Shown here: one piece after another, positions 34,780-44,874 of the stretch
Position numbering within the stretch: the stretch's first letter is position 1
How the letters are laid out: each line of letters starts with the position of its first letter
Position numbers and translations under genes: made by a program
Assembly (NCBI RefSeq): GCF_003634695.1
Contig: NZ_RBWV01000013.1
Span: 310,001-374,000, forward strand
Length of the DNA stretch: 64,000 bases
Origin: Motilibacter peucedani
Lineage (GTDB): Bacteria > Actinomycetota > Actinomycetes > Motilibacterales > Motilibacteraceae
Reading direction: 5' to 3'
The notes under the pieces: generated by a model
Told to the model about the DNA's origin: nothing
Databases searched by the model: none
What the model saw: only the letters and a program-made list of their open reading frames with translations

Positions 34780-36399
34780 GTGCTGCACGTGCTGGTCTTC
34801 ACCATCGCCGCCCTGGCGGTCATGGTCGCGGTGCAGGTGCTGGCCGACCGAGCCCGCCTGCCCGCAGCGGTGCTGCTCACGGTCACCGGCGTCGTCTACA
34901 GCCTGCTCCCCGGGCCCAACGTCGAGCTCGACCCCGAGGTCGTGCTGACGCTGGTCCTGCCTCCCCTGCTCTACAGCGCGGCGCTGCACTCCTCGCTCAG
35001 CGCCATCCGCGAGAACCTGCGCAGCGTCGTCTCCCTCTCGGTCGCCCTCGTGCTCGCCACCTCCCTGCTCGTCGGCGTGGCCGTGCACGCGCTGGTGCCC
35101 GAGGTCGGGTTCGCCGCGGCCGTGGCGCTCGGCGCGGCCGCGTCGCCTCCCGACCCGGTGGCCGCGCTCGCGATCGGGCGCCGCGCCGGGCTCCCGGCCA
35201 GGCTGATCACGCTGATCGAGGGCGAGGGGCTGCTCAACGACGCCACCGCGCTGACGACCTTCACCGTGGCGGTCACCGCGGCCACGAGCGGCAGCTTCTC
35301 CATGGGCGACGCGTCGCTGCGCTTCGTCGTCGCGGCCGCCGGCGGCCTGGCGGTCGGGCTGTTCGTGGCCCTGGTCGTGCGCCGGGTGCGCCCGCTGCTG
35401 CACGACCCGGTCCTCGACTCCAGCGTCTCGCTCGCCGTGCCGTTCGCCGCCTACCTGCTCGGCGAGGAGCTCCACGTGTCCGGAGTCCTCGCCGTGGTCG
35501 TGACCGGCCTGGTCGTCGGGCACGACTCGCCGCGCTTCACCTCCGGCGCCAGCCGCCTGCAGGCGACGGCCGTGTGGCGCCTGGTCGACTTCCTGCTCGA
35601 GGGCTTCGTCTTCCTGCTCATCGGGCAGCAGGTGCCCACGGTCGTGGAGGGCCTCGACGCCTACTCCACCTCCGAGGTCGTCCGGGCGGCGGTGGGCACG
35701 CTCGCGGTCGTGCTCCTGCTGCGCCCGGCGTGGCTGGTGCTCACCCAGCTGCTGCCGCGCGCGCTGCACGCCCAGCTCGGCGGCGGCCCCAGTGACGGCC
35801 GACGGCTCTCCGGCGGCGAGGTCGTGGTCATGAGCTGGGCCGGCACCCGCGGGGTCATCAGCCTGGCGGCGATCTTCACCCTGCCGCTCGCCCTCGACGA
35901 CGGCTCGCCGATGCACGAGCGCGACCTGCTGCTGTTCTGCACCTACCTCGTGGTGCTGGTGACGCTGGTCGGCCAGGGGCTCAGCTTCACCGCGCTGGTC
36001 CACGCCGTAGGGCTGCGGCCCGACGCCGCCGACCTGGCGCAGCTGCGCAACCAGGCGCGGGTGGCCTCGGTGGAGGCCGGCCTCGCGCGCCTCGAGCGGG
36101 TCGCCGCCGAGGAGGAGCTCGCGCCGGAGGCGGTCGAGTCGATCCGCGCCTCGCTGAGCGCGCGGCTCGCGCGCTACCGCAAGCGGCTGCAGGTGCTCGA
36201 GAGCGCCGAGGACGGCGAGCTGCCCGTCTCCGACAGCTACGTCGCGGCGCTGCGCACCCGGCGCGCGGTGCTCGACGCCCAGCGCGAGGAGCTGCTGCGC
36301 TGGCGCGACGCCGGCCGGCTGCCCGACGCCAGCCTCCGCGTGCTCGAGCGCGAGCTCGACCACGAGGAGCACACGCTGCCGCGCCGCCCGTCGAGCTGA
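34780..36399 (+). CDS. Na+/H+ antiporter (CPA1/NhaP type)
   Basis: A 539-residue protein starting at GTG 34780, 43 bases after pit. About 12 membrane helices carry the CPA1 motifs ASPPDPVAALAIGRR and EGEGLLNDATALTTF (ion-binding Asn-Asp) and the later SWAGTRGVISLAAIFTLPL. A cytoplasmic helical tail of about 120 charged residues follows, which may regulate activity. It exchanges cytoplasmic Na+ for protons. Whether it shares a transcript with the phosphate genes is unclear. Confidence 0.92.
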   Translation: MLHVLVFTIAALAVMVAVQVLADRARLPAAVLLTVTGVVYSLLPGPNVELDPEVVLTLVLPPLLYSAALHSSLSAIRENLRSVVSLSVALVLATSLLVGVAVHALVPEVGFAAAVALGAAASPPDPVAALAIGRRAGLPARLITLIEGEGLLNDATALTTFTVAVTAATSGSFSMGDASLRFVVAAAGGLAVGLFVALVVRRVRPLLHDPVLDSSVSLAVPFAAYLLGEELHVSGVLAVVVTGLVVGHDSPRFTSGASRLQATAVWRLVDFLLEGFVFLLIGQQVPTVVEGLDAYSTSEVVRAAVGTLAVVLLLRPAWLVLTQLLPRALHAQLGGGPSDGRRLSGGEVVVMSWAGTRGVISLAAIFTLPLALDDGSPMHERDLLLFCTYLVVLVTLVGQGLSFTALVHAVGLRPDAADLAQLRNQARVASVEAGLARLERVAAEEELAPEAVESIRASLSARLARYRKRLQVLESAEDGELPVSDSYVAALRTRRAVLDAQREELLRWRDAGRLPDASLRVLERELDHEEHTLPRRPSS

Positions 36400-36414
36400 G
36401 GCGCGCGGCGCGGC

Positions 36415-36921
36415 TCAGCGCCGCGCGAGGGCCTCGGCGAAGCGCTCGAGCACCGACGCGCTGGCGAGCACCAGGCGTACCTCCTCCACGCGCGTCGGGG
36501 TGTTGAGCACGGTGCCGAGGCAGGTGCCGACCAGCACGTCGAGCGGCCAGTAGGGCGCGTGCGTGCCGAGCGGCGCCATCACCAGCTCGCGGGCCCCGAC
36601 GTCGTCGGCCGCCGCGAGCACCGAGCGGTAGCAGCGGGCCAGCAGCCACCTGCGCTCGTCGCGCACCGACCACGCCGGCACGACCACGTGCACGAGCCAG
36701 CGCGCCGGCAGGTCGCCGCCGGGCGTGGTGACGGCCTCGCCCTCGGGCACGCCGCGGCGGAAGACGTCGTGGCGCAGCGCCCGGCACAGCGCCGTCACCT
36801 CGGCGCCGGCCGCGGCCAGGACCCGGTCGGGCGTGCGGCCGACCAGCTCGGGCGGCGCGATGCGCACGAGGGCGTCGCAGGCCTCGCTCTCGGGGGTGCC
36901 GAGCAGCAGACGTACGCGCAC
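36415..36921 (-). CDS. Divergent macro-domain-like protein
   Basis: A 168-residue protein taken from GTG 36921 (VRVRLLLG). The C-terminal two thirds resemble a macro domain: TPGGDLPARWLVHVVVPAW matches the strand after the GEAV/T segment, followed by LARCYRSVLAAADDVGARELVMAPLGTHAPYWPLDVLV. The usual N-terminal ADP-ribose-binding Asn-Ala-Ala-Asn stretch is not visible, so ligand binding is uncertain. Macro domains bind or remove ADP-ribose. It lies 40 bases downstream of the Lrp gene on the same strand and converges on the antiporter gene. Confidence 0.6.
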   Translation of the reverse strand: MRVRLLLGTPESEACDALVRIAPPELVGRTPDRVLAAAGAEVTALCRALRHDVFRRGVPEGEAVTTPGGDLPARWLVHVVVPAWSVRDERRWLLARCYRSVLAAADDVGARELVMAPLGTHAPYWPLDVLVGTCLGTVLNTPTRVEEVRLVLASASVLERFAEALARR

Positions 36922-36961
36922 GGGTCCACTCTGCCCCGCCGGAGCACCGGCGCACACGCCC

Positions 36962-37453
36962 TCAGCCCGAGCCGAGCGCCCCGCTCCAGGCGTAGGTCTG
37001 CTTGACCAGCTTGAGGTAGATGAAGGTCTCGGTGCTGCGGATGCCGGGCACCAGCCGGATCGAGTCGTTGAGCAGGGTGAGCAGCTGCTCGTCGTCCTCG
37101 CAGGTGACCTCGCACAGGATGTCGAAGGTGCCGCCGCACAGCACGACGTAGTCCACCTGGGGCAGCTCGGCCAGCAGGCGGGCGACCTCGCGGGTGTCGC
37201 CGTCGGCCTTGACGCCGATCATGGCCTGGCGGGCGAGGTCGACGGTCAGCGGGTCGGTCACGGCGACGACCTGCATCACGCCGCCGGCGAGCAGCCGCTG
37301 AACGCGCTGGCGGGCCGCCGCCTCCGAGAGCCCGACGACCTTGGCGAGCGCGGCGTAGGACGCGCGGCCGTCGGTCTGCAGCTCGGCGATCAGCGCCCGG
37401 TCGATCGCGTCGAGGCGGGTGCGCGACGGAGGGCGGGCTGGGTCTGCGGTCAC
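36962..37453 (-). CDS. Lrp/AsnC family transcriptional regulator
   Basis: A 163-residue protein from GTG 37453. An N-terminal helix-turn-helix (LDAIDRALIAELQTDGRASYAALAKVVGLSEAAARQRVQRLL) is followed by an amino-acid-binding RAM domain (VDYVVLCGGTFDILCEVTCEDDEQL). These regulators respond to amino acids or related metabolites. It is encoded 21 bases after the second FAD oxidase gene, probably in one operon, and most likely controls the divergent amine-catabolism promoters; a dyad at 40282-40309 is the best operator candidate. Confidence 0.93.
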   Translation of the reverse strand: MTADPARPPSRTRLDAIDRALIAELQTDGRASYAALAKVVGLSEAAARQRVQRLLAGGVMQVVAVTDPLTVDLARQAMIGVKADGDTREVARLLAELPQVDYVVLCGGTFDILCEVTCEDDEQLLTLLNDSIRLVPGIRSTETFIYLKLVKQTYAWSGALGSG

Positions 37454-37474
37454 GGGTGGGTCCTCCTCGCCGGC

Positions 37475-38851
37475 TCAGTGGCCGGTCAGCCTTCCGAACA
37501 CGCGGGCAGCGACCGAGGCGCGCCCGGTGAGGCGCTCCTCGGTGTCGGCGAAGGTCATGGCGCGCAGCCCGGCGTTGACGCCGAGCCAGCGCAGCGGCTC
37601 CGGCTCCCAGCGGGGCGAGCGGTGCCCGACCCACGGCAGCCGGGTGAGCGCCGTCGACCGGCCGAGCACGAGGTCGGCGAGCGTGCGGCCGGCGAGGTTT
37701 GCCGTGCCGACGCCGTCTCCGACGTAGCCGCCGGCCCACCCGAGCCCGGTCGCGGGGTCGAGGCCGACCGACGCGTACCAGTCGCGCGGGATGCCGAGGG
37801 GGCCGCCCCACCGGTGGGTGACCGCGGCGTCGCGCACGGCCGGGAACAGCTCGCGGAGCAGGCCCTCGAGCGCGGCGTGCGTCGCGCCGTCGGTGTCGAA
37901 GCCGGGCCGGACCGCCGAGCCGAAGTGGTAGGGCGCCCCTCGCCCGCCGAAGGCGAGCCGGCCGTCGGCCGTGCGCTGGCCGTAGATGATCAGGTGCCGG
38001 TAGTCGGAGAACGTCTCGCGCCCGGCGAGCCCGACCTCCTCCCACACCGCCTGCGGCAGGGGCTCGGTCGCGACCATGAGGGAGTAGACCGGCGCGATGT
38101 CGCGCCGGTGGCCGTCCAGCCGGGCGGTGAACCCCTCCGTGGCGCGCACGACGAAGCGTGCGTGCACGGTGCCGCGCGAGGTGCGTACGCTGCCCGCCTC
38201 CAGCGCCGTCACCTCCGTCTGCTCGTGGACCGTGACGCCGAGCCGCTCGACCGCCCGCGCCAGGCCGCGGACCAGCCGCGCGGGGTGGACGACGGCGCAG
38301 TCGGGCGTCCAGGTGCCGCCGAGCACGCCGGTCATGGTGACCCGCTCCTGCGTCTCGGCGGCGCTGAGCAGGGTGACGTCGTCGTGCCAGGTGCGCGCGT
38401 CGGCCGCGTGCTCGCGGGCGCGCTCGAGCTGCACCGGCGTGCGCGCCGCGACGACCGTGCCGCCCTTGGCCACGGTGTCGTCGATGCCCTCGTCGTGCGC
38501 CACGCGCACGACCTCGTCGACGGTGTCGCGCATGGCCGCCGCGAGGGAGCGGGCGGCCTCGGCGCTGCTGCGGCGCGCGACGGTGGACCACGAGGCCGGG
38601 AACAGCGCGCTGCACCAGCCGCCGTTGCGCCCGGAGGCGCCGAAGCCGGCGACCTCCTTCTCCAGCACCACGATGCGCAGCCCGGGGTCGGCATGGGCGA
38701 GGTAGTAGGCCGTCCAGAGGCCGGTGAAGCCGGCGCCCACGATCGCGACGTCGGCCTGGAGGTCGCCGGCGAGCGCGGGCCGGGGCGCGTAGTCGTCGTC
38801 GAGCGTCGCGTGCCACAGCGAGAGGCCGGCGTAGGGGGAGGTGGTGGTCAC
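37475..38851 (-). CDS. FAD-dependent amine/amino-acid oxidase (DAO/PuuB-like), copy 2
   Basis: A 458-residue flavoprotein. The FAD-binding Rossmann fold is VAIVGAGFTGLWTAYYLAH, followed by VVLEKEVAGFGASGRNGGWCSAL, a form typical of gamma-glutamylputrescine oxidase-like enzymes; GWAGGYVGDGVGTANLAGRTLADL ends the FAD site. GTG 38851 overlaps the preceding stop (GTGA), so it is coupled to the neighbouring paralogue. It would oxidise an amine to an aldehyde or imine with H2O2 production. The exact amine is not known; the locus suggests a polyamine or derivative. Confidence 0.88.
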   Translation of the reverse strand: MTTTSPYAGLSLWHATLDDDYAPRPALAGDLQADVAIVGAGFTGLWTAYYLAHADPGLRIVVLEKEVAGFGASGRNGGWCSALFPASWSTVARRSSAEAARSLAAAMRDTVDEVVRVAHDEGIDDTVAKGGTVVAARTPVQLERAREHAADARTWHDDVTLLSAAETQERVTMTGVLGGTWTPDCAVVHPARLVRGLARAVERLGVTVHEQTEVTALEAGSVRTSRGTVHARFVVRATEGFTARLDGHRRDIAPVYSLMVATEPLPQAVWEEVGLAGRETFSDYRHLIIYGQRTADGRLAFGGRGAPYHFGSAVRPGFDTDGATHAALEGLLRELFPAVRDAAVTHRWGGPLGIPRDWYASVGLDPATGLGWAGGYVGDGVGTANLAGRTLADLVLGRSTALTRLPWVGHRSPRWEPEPLRWLGVNAGLRAMTFADTEERLTGRASVAARVFGRLTGH

Positions 38852-40257
38852 GAGTCGAAGCCCATCCCGATGCTGTCGAGTCCGCGCAGCCACAGGTTGC
38901 GGCGCCCGTCGTGCGAGTCGGCGCGCGCCAGCGACCAGCGCGTCGCCTGGATGCCCGCCCAGCCGACCGGGTCGGGCGGGAAGGGCAGCGGCCGCCGGCG
39001 CACCATCTGCAACCTCGTGCGCTCGGTGTCGGAGCCCTCGAGCAGGTCGAGCACCACCTGCGCGCCGAAGCGGGTGGCGCCGACGCCGAGCCCGGTGTAG
39101 CCGCCGGAGTAGGCCACTCGGCCTCCGCACGCCGTGCCGAAGAACGCGGCGAAGCGGGTCGACGCGTCGATCGCGCCGCCCCAGCGGTGGGTGAACCGCA
39201 CGTCGGCGAGCTGCGGGAAGGTCTGGGCGAAGTGCTCGGCCAGCGTCACCGAGGTCTCGAGGCGCTGGTCGTGCGCCGGGCTGACGCGGCGACCGTAGTG
39301 GTAGACCGCGTCGTAGCCGCCCCACAGGACGCGCCCGTCGGCGGTCGGGCGGTAGTAGTGGAACTGGTTGCCCGCGTCGGAGACGCCCTGGCCGCCGCGC
39401 CAGCCCACCGACTCCCACTGCTCGGGGCTCAGCGGCTCGGTCACCAGCACGTGGTCGTAGACGGGCACGGTCAGCGGGCGCACGCGCCGCAGCAGCGAGG
39501 GGTACGCGTTGGTGGCCAGCGCCACCCGCTCGGCCCGGACCTCGGCGCGGTCGGTGGAGAGCGTGACGCCGCCGCCGCGCCCGGCGCGCAGCCGGCGCAC
39601 GGGGGAGTGCTCGGCGACGCGTACGCCGAGGGTCCGGCAGGCGTCGAGCAGGCCGTGGGCGAGCCGCGCCGGGTCGACCAGCGCGACGCCGTCGCGGTCG
39701 AGCAGTCCGCCGAGGTAGGTGGGTGAGCGGACCAGGGCGCGCGTGGCCGGAGCGTCGAGGAGCTCGAGCTTCCCGCCGACCCGGGTTGTCGCCTCCGCGG
39801 TCTCCGCCAGGCCGGCGAGCTGCCAGGGCGCGACGGCGACGGTCAGGTCGCCGGTGCGCCGCCAGTCGCAGTCGATGCCGTACCGGGCCAGCGTCGCCTC
39901 GATGGCGTCGAGGTTGTCGCGGCCCATCGCCTCGAGCTGCTCGAGCTCGTCGGGCCAGCGCGACAGCCCGTTGAGCAGCCCGTGAGTGAGGCTCGAGGAG
40001 CAGAAGCCGCCGTTGCGGCCCGACGCGGCGGCGCCGACCCGGCCGCCCTCGACGAGCAGCACGTCGGCGCCGGGGTCGCGCTCCTTGGCGAGCAGGGCGG
40101 TCCACAGGCCGCCGTAGCCGCCGCCCACGACGACCAGCTGGGCGCGGGTGTCCTGCTCGAGGGGAGGTGCGGGCTCGACCGGAGCAGCGGCGTCGAGCCA
40201 GTAGGGCACCGGGGCCGCGCCGGCCACGAGCGCGGCGGCACGGCTGCGGGCTGGCAT
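38848..40257 (-). CDS. FAD-dependent amine/amino-acid oxidase (DAO/PuuB-like), copy 1
   Basis: A 469-residue paralogue of the next gene. ATG 40257 is chosen for the GGAGG site before it. It has LVVVGGGYGGLWTALLAKERDPGADVLLVEGGRVGAAASGRNGGFCSSS at the FAD site and YSGGYTGLGVGATRFGAQVVLDLL near the end. First gene of a minus-strand operon with copy 2 and the Lrp regulator. Two different oxidases in tandem could handle different amines or successive oxidations; this is inference. It is divergent from the aminotransferase across 143 bases. Confidence 0.88.
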   Translation of the reverse strand: MPARSRAAALVAGAAPVPYWLDAAAPVEPAPPLEQDTRAQLVVVGGGYGGLWTALLAKERDPGADVLLVEGGRVGAAASGRNGGFCSSSLTHGLLNGLSRWPDELEQLEAMGRDNLDAIEATLARYGIDCDWRRTGDLTVAVAPWQLAGLAETAEATTRVGGKLELLDAPATRALVRSPTYLGGLLDRDGVALVDPARLAHGLLDACRTLGVRVAEHSPVRRLRAGRGGGVTLSTDRAEVRAERVALATNAYPSLLRRVRPLTVPVYDHVLVTEPLSPEQWESVGWRGGQGVSDAGNQFHYYRPTADGRVLWGGYDAVYHYGRRVSPAHDQRLETSVTLAEHFAQTFPQLADVRFTHRWGGAIDASTRFAAFFGTACGGRVAYSGGYTGLGVGATRFGAQVVLDLLEGSDTERTRLQMVRRRPLPFPPDPVGWAGIQATRWSLARADSHDGRRNLWLRGLDSIGMGFDS

Positions 40258-40281
40258 GCGTAGTCCTCCGGGCGCTCGAAA

Positions 40282-40309
40282 CCGTTGCGATGGAGCATCG
40301 TGGCAACGG
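40282..40309. promoter_or_regulatory. Candidate Lrp operator in divergent amine-catabolism promoter
   Basis: CCGTTGC and GCAACGG form a perfect 7-bp inverted repeat with a 14-base spacer. TCAACGGCAACC follows a few bases later, so CAACGG recurs. The dyad lies just upstream of the -35 of the rightward promoter and 25 bases before the oxidase start. Assignment to the Lrp protein encoded nearby is inferred from position. Confidence 0.5.
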
Positions 40310-40315
40310 AATCCC

Positions 40316-40344
40316 TTGTCAACGGCAACCTGATCTGCCATAAA
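40316..40344 (+). promoter_or_regulatory. Likely promoter of the aminotransferase operon
   Basis: TTGTCA (40316-40321) and CATAAA (40339-40344) are separated by 17 bases, one of the best primary-sigma-like promoters in the window. Transcription would begin near 40351, about 50 bases before ATG 40401. Confidence 0.55.
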
Positions 40345-40400
40345 GGGGGAGCCGCGGCGACCGCTGCGGCACGGACGACCGCACTGCGGAGGCCCTCCCC

Positions 40401-41828
40401 ATGACCGTGAGCGAACAGCTGACCGCTGCACCGCAGGACGGCGCGGCCACCGACGCCGCCTCCGGCGAGGCCGCCTCGCTCGCCGCGTCGGCGCGCGACC
40501 ACCTGTGGATGCACTTCACGCGCATGTCGACCTACCAGGACTCCGAGGTGCCGATCATCGCCCGCGGCGAGGGCGCCTACATCTACGACGTGCGCGGGAA
40601 GCGCTACCTCGACGGGCTGGCGGGGCTGTTCGTCGTGCAGGCCGGCCACGGCCGCCGCGAGCTGGCCGAGGCCGCCGCGCGGCAGGCCTCGGAGCTCGCC
40701 TTCTTCCCGGTGTGGAGCTACGCCCACCCGAACGCGATCCGGCTGGCGGAGCGGCTCGCCGACGCCGCTCCGGGGGACCTCAACCGGGTCTTCTTCACCA
40801 CGGGTGGCGGCGAGGCGGTCGAGACCGCGTGGAAGCTGGCCAAGCAGTACTTCAAGCTCACCGGCAAGCCCATGAAGCACAAGGTCATCAGCCGGGCCGT
40901 GGCCTACCACGGCACGCCGCACGGCGCCCTGAGCATCACCGGCATCCCTGACGCCAAGAAGTACTTCGAGCCCCTGGTGCCCGGCGCCCACAAGGTGCCG
41001 AACACCAACATCTACCGCGCAGAGGCGCACGGCGACGACCCGGTCGCCTTCGGCCGTTGGGCCGCCGACCAGATCGAGCAGGCGATCCTGTTCGAGGGCC
41101 CCGACACCGTGGCGGCGGTCTTCCTCGAGCCGGTGCAGAACAGCGGCGGCTGCTTCCCGCCGCCGCCGGGGTACTTCGAGCGGGTCCGCGAGATCTGCGA
41201 CACCTACGACGTCCTGCTGGTCTCCGACGAGGTCATCTGCGCGTTCGGCCGGCTGGGCACCACCTTCGCGTGCGACAAGTTCGGCTACGTGCCCGACATG
41301 ATCACCTGCGCGAAGGGCATGACCTCGGGCTACTCGCCGATCGGCGCGATGATCGCCAGCGAGCGGCTCATGGAGCCGTTCCTCAAGGGCGAGACCTACT
41401 TCCCCCACGGCTACACCTTCGGTGGTCACCCCGTCTCGGCCGCCGTGGCGATGGAGAACCTCGACATCTTCGACCGCGAGGGCCTCAACGCCCACGTCCT
41501 GGCCAACGAGGCCGCGTTCCGCGCGACGCTGGAGAAGCTCACCGACCTGCCGATCGTCGGCGACGTGCGCGGCGACGGCTACTTCTACGGCATCGAGCTC
41601 GTCAAGGACAAGGCGACCAAGCAGACCTTCGACGCCGACGAGTCCGAGCGGCTGCTGCGCGGGTTCCTCTCGCGGGCGCTGTTCGACAACGGGCTCTACT
41701 GCCGGGCCGACGACCGCGGCGACCCGGTCGTGCAGCTGGCCCCGCCGCTCATCTGCGACCAGTCGCACTTCGACGAGATCGAGCAGGTCCTGCGCAGCAC
41801 GCTGACCGAGGCGTGGACGCTGCTGTGA
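40401..41828 (+). CDS. Class III omega-aminotransferase (beta-alanine/putrescine type)
   Basis: A 475-residue PLP enzyme, ATG 40401 after GGAGG. Motifs include GLAGLFVVQAGHGRREL, FFTTGGGEAVETAWKLAKQY, AYHGTPHGALSITG and LVSDEVICAFGRLGTTFACDKFG, with the PLP lysine at 305 in CAKGMTSGYSPIGAM. This form resembles omega-amino acid:pyruvate and putrescine:pyruvate transaminases. Here the next genes (malonate-semialdehyde-type dehydrogenase and alanine dehydrogenase) favour beta-alanine as donor with pyruvate as acceptor. Its stop overlaps the next start (GTGA). Confidence 0.88.
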   Translation: MTVSEQLTAAPQDGAATDAASGEAASLAASARDHLWMHFTRMSTYQDSEVPIIARGEGAYIYDVRGKRYLDGLAGLFVVQAGHGRRELAEAAARQASELAFFPVWSYAHPNAIRLAERLADAAPGDLNRVFFTTGGGEAVETAWKLAKQYFKLTGKPMKHKVISRAVAYHGTPHGALSITGIPDAKKYFEPLVPGAHKVPNTNIYRAEAHGDDPVAFGRWAADQIEQAILFEGPDTVAAVFLEPVQNSGGCFPPPPGYFERVREICDTYDVLLVSDEVICAFGRLGTTFACDKFGYVPDMITCAKGMTSGYSPIGAMIASERLMEPFLKGETYFPHGYTFGGHPVSAAVAMENLDIFDREGLNAHVLANEAAFRATLEKLTDLPIVGDVRGDGYFYGIELVKDKATKQTFDADESERLLRGFLSRALFDNGLYCRADDRGDPVVQLAPPLICDQSHFDEIEQVLRSTLTEAWTLL

Positions 41829-43345
41829 CCCTCGCTCCTCCTGCGGGCGCGCTGCCCGACCTGGTGACCCACTGGGTCGACGGCGCGCCCCACGAGGGCG
41901 ACGCGAGCCGGCGCGGCGACGTCTACGACCCCGCAACCGGAGCCGTCGCCCGCTCGGTGTGCTTCGCCTCGGCGGCCGACGTCGACCTCGCGGTCGCCGG
42001 CGCGTCGCGCGCGGCGTCGCAGTGGCGCGAGACCTCGCTCAGCCGGCGCACCTCCGTGCTCTTCGCGTTCCGCGAGCTGCTCGCGGTGCACCGCGACGAG
42101 CTCGCGGCCGTCATCACCGCCGAGCACGGCAAGGTCCTCTCCGACGCGGCCGGGGAGGTCTCACGTGGTCTCGAGGTCGTCGAGTTCGCGTGCGGCATGC
42201 CGCACCTTCTCAAGGGCAGCTTCACCGAGGGCGCGTCGACCAACGTCGACGTCTCGTCGCTGCGCCAGCCCCTCGGGGTCGTGGCGGTCATCAGCCCCTT
42301 CAACTTCCCCGCCATGGTCCCGATGTGGTTCTTCCCCATCGCGATCGCGGCCGGCAACGCGGTCGTGCTGAAGCCGAGCGAGAAGGACCCCTCGGCCTCG
42401 CTGCTGCTCGCCCGTCTGTGGGCCGAGGCCGGGCTGCCCGACGGCGTCTTCACCGTGGTGCAGGGCGACAAGGTCGCGGTCGACCGGCTGCTCGAGCACC
42501 CCGACGTCAAGGCGGTCTCGTTCGTCGGCTCGACGCCGGTCGCGCGCTACGTCTACGAGACGGCCACCTCCCACGGCAAGCGCGTGCAGGCGCTCGGCGG
42601 AGCGAAGAACCACATGGTGGTGCTGCCCGACGCCGACCTCGACCTCGCGGCCGACGCCGCCGTCAACGCGGGGTTCGGCTCGGCTGGCGAGCGGTGCATG
42701 GCCGTCAGCGCGGTGGTCGCGGTGGAGCCGGTGGGCGACGAGCTCGTACGCCGCATCGCCGAGCGCGCGACCGGCCTGGTCGTCGGTGACGGCCGGCGCT
42801 CGTGCGACATGGGCCCGCTGATCACCGGTGCGCACCGCGACAAGGTGGCCTCGTACGTCGACGCCGGCGAGGCGGCCGGTGCGACGGTCGTCGTCGACGG
42901 GCGCACTCCCGAGACCGACGCCGAGGGGGAGGGCTTCTTCCTCGGCCCGACGCTGCTCGACCACGTCGAGCCCGCGATGAGCGTCTACACCGACGAGATC
43001 TTCGGTCCCGTCCTGTCCGTCGTGCGGGTCGGCTCCTACGACGAGGCGCTCGCGCTGGTCAACGCCAACCCCTACGGCAACGGCACCGCCATCTTCACCA
43101 ACGACGGGGGAGCGGCCCGCCGCTTCCAGCACGAGGTCGAGGTCGGCATGATCGGCATCAACGTGCCGGTGCCCGTGCCCATGGCCTACTACTCCTTCGG
43201 CGGCTGGAAGAGCTCGCTCTTCGGAGACCTGCACGCGCACGGCACCGACGGCGTGCAGTTCTTCACGCGTGCCAAGGTGGTCACCAGCCGCTGGCTCGAC
43301 CCGAGCCACGGTGGCATCGACCTCGGCTTCCCGACCAATGCCTGA
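41825..43345 (+). CDS. mmsA: CoA-acylating (methyl)malonate-semialdehyde dehydrogenase
   Basis: A 506-residue aldehyde dehydrogenase from GTG 41825. It has the MmsA-type [41 protein letters not shown] and catalytic Cys291 in GSAGERCMAVSAVV, whose GERCMA form is the hallmark of the CoA-acylating branch. It converts malonate semialdehyde to acetyl-CoA (or the methyl form to propionyl-CoA) with NAD and CoA. Directly coupled to the aminotransferase, it would finish beta-alanine breakdown. Confidence 0.9.
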   Translation: MTLAPPAGALPDLVTHWVDGAPHEGDASRRGDVYDPATGAVARSVCFASAADVDLAVAGASRAASQWRETSLSRRTSVLFAFRELLAVHRDELAAVITAEHGKVLSDAAGEVSRGLEVVEFACGMPHLLKGSFTEGASTNVDVSSLRQPLGVVAVISPFNFPAMVPMWFFPIAIAAGNAVVLKPSEKDPSASLLLARLWAEAGLPDGVFTVVQGDKVAVDRLLEHPDVKAVSFVGSTPVARYVYETATSHGKRVQALGGAKNHMVVLPDADLDLAADAAVNAGFGSAGERCMAVSAVVAVEPVGDELVRRIAERATGLVVGDGRRSCDMGPLITGAHRDKVASYVDAGEAAGATVVVDGRTPETDAEGEGFFLGPTLLDHVEPAMSVYTDEIFGPVLSVVRVGSYDEALALVNANPYGNGTAIFTNDGGAARRFQHEVEVGMIGINVPVPVPMAYYSFGGWKSSLFGDLHAHGTDGVQFFTRAKVVTSRWLDPSHGGIDLGFPTNA

Positions 43346-43390
43346 TCGCACGCGAGACCCTGAGAGCTCGAGAGACACGGAGGAGTCCGG

Positions 43391-44821
<1,431 letters not shown>

Positions 44822-44874
44822 CTCTCGTGTCGTCAGAGGACTGACCCCCACCCCATCTCCTACGGAGGCCCTGC

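Noticed and set aside
31240-36372. Very long minus-strand open frame opposite the helicase, DUF47, pit and antiporter genes
   Set aside because: It is the mirror of well-supported genes in GC-rich DNA; its translation is low-complexity (Arg/Gly/Asp/His/Val) without motifs.
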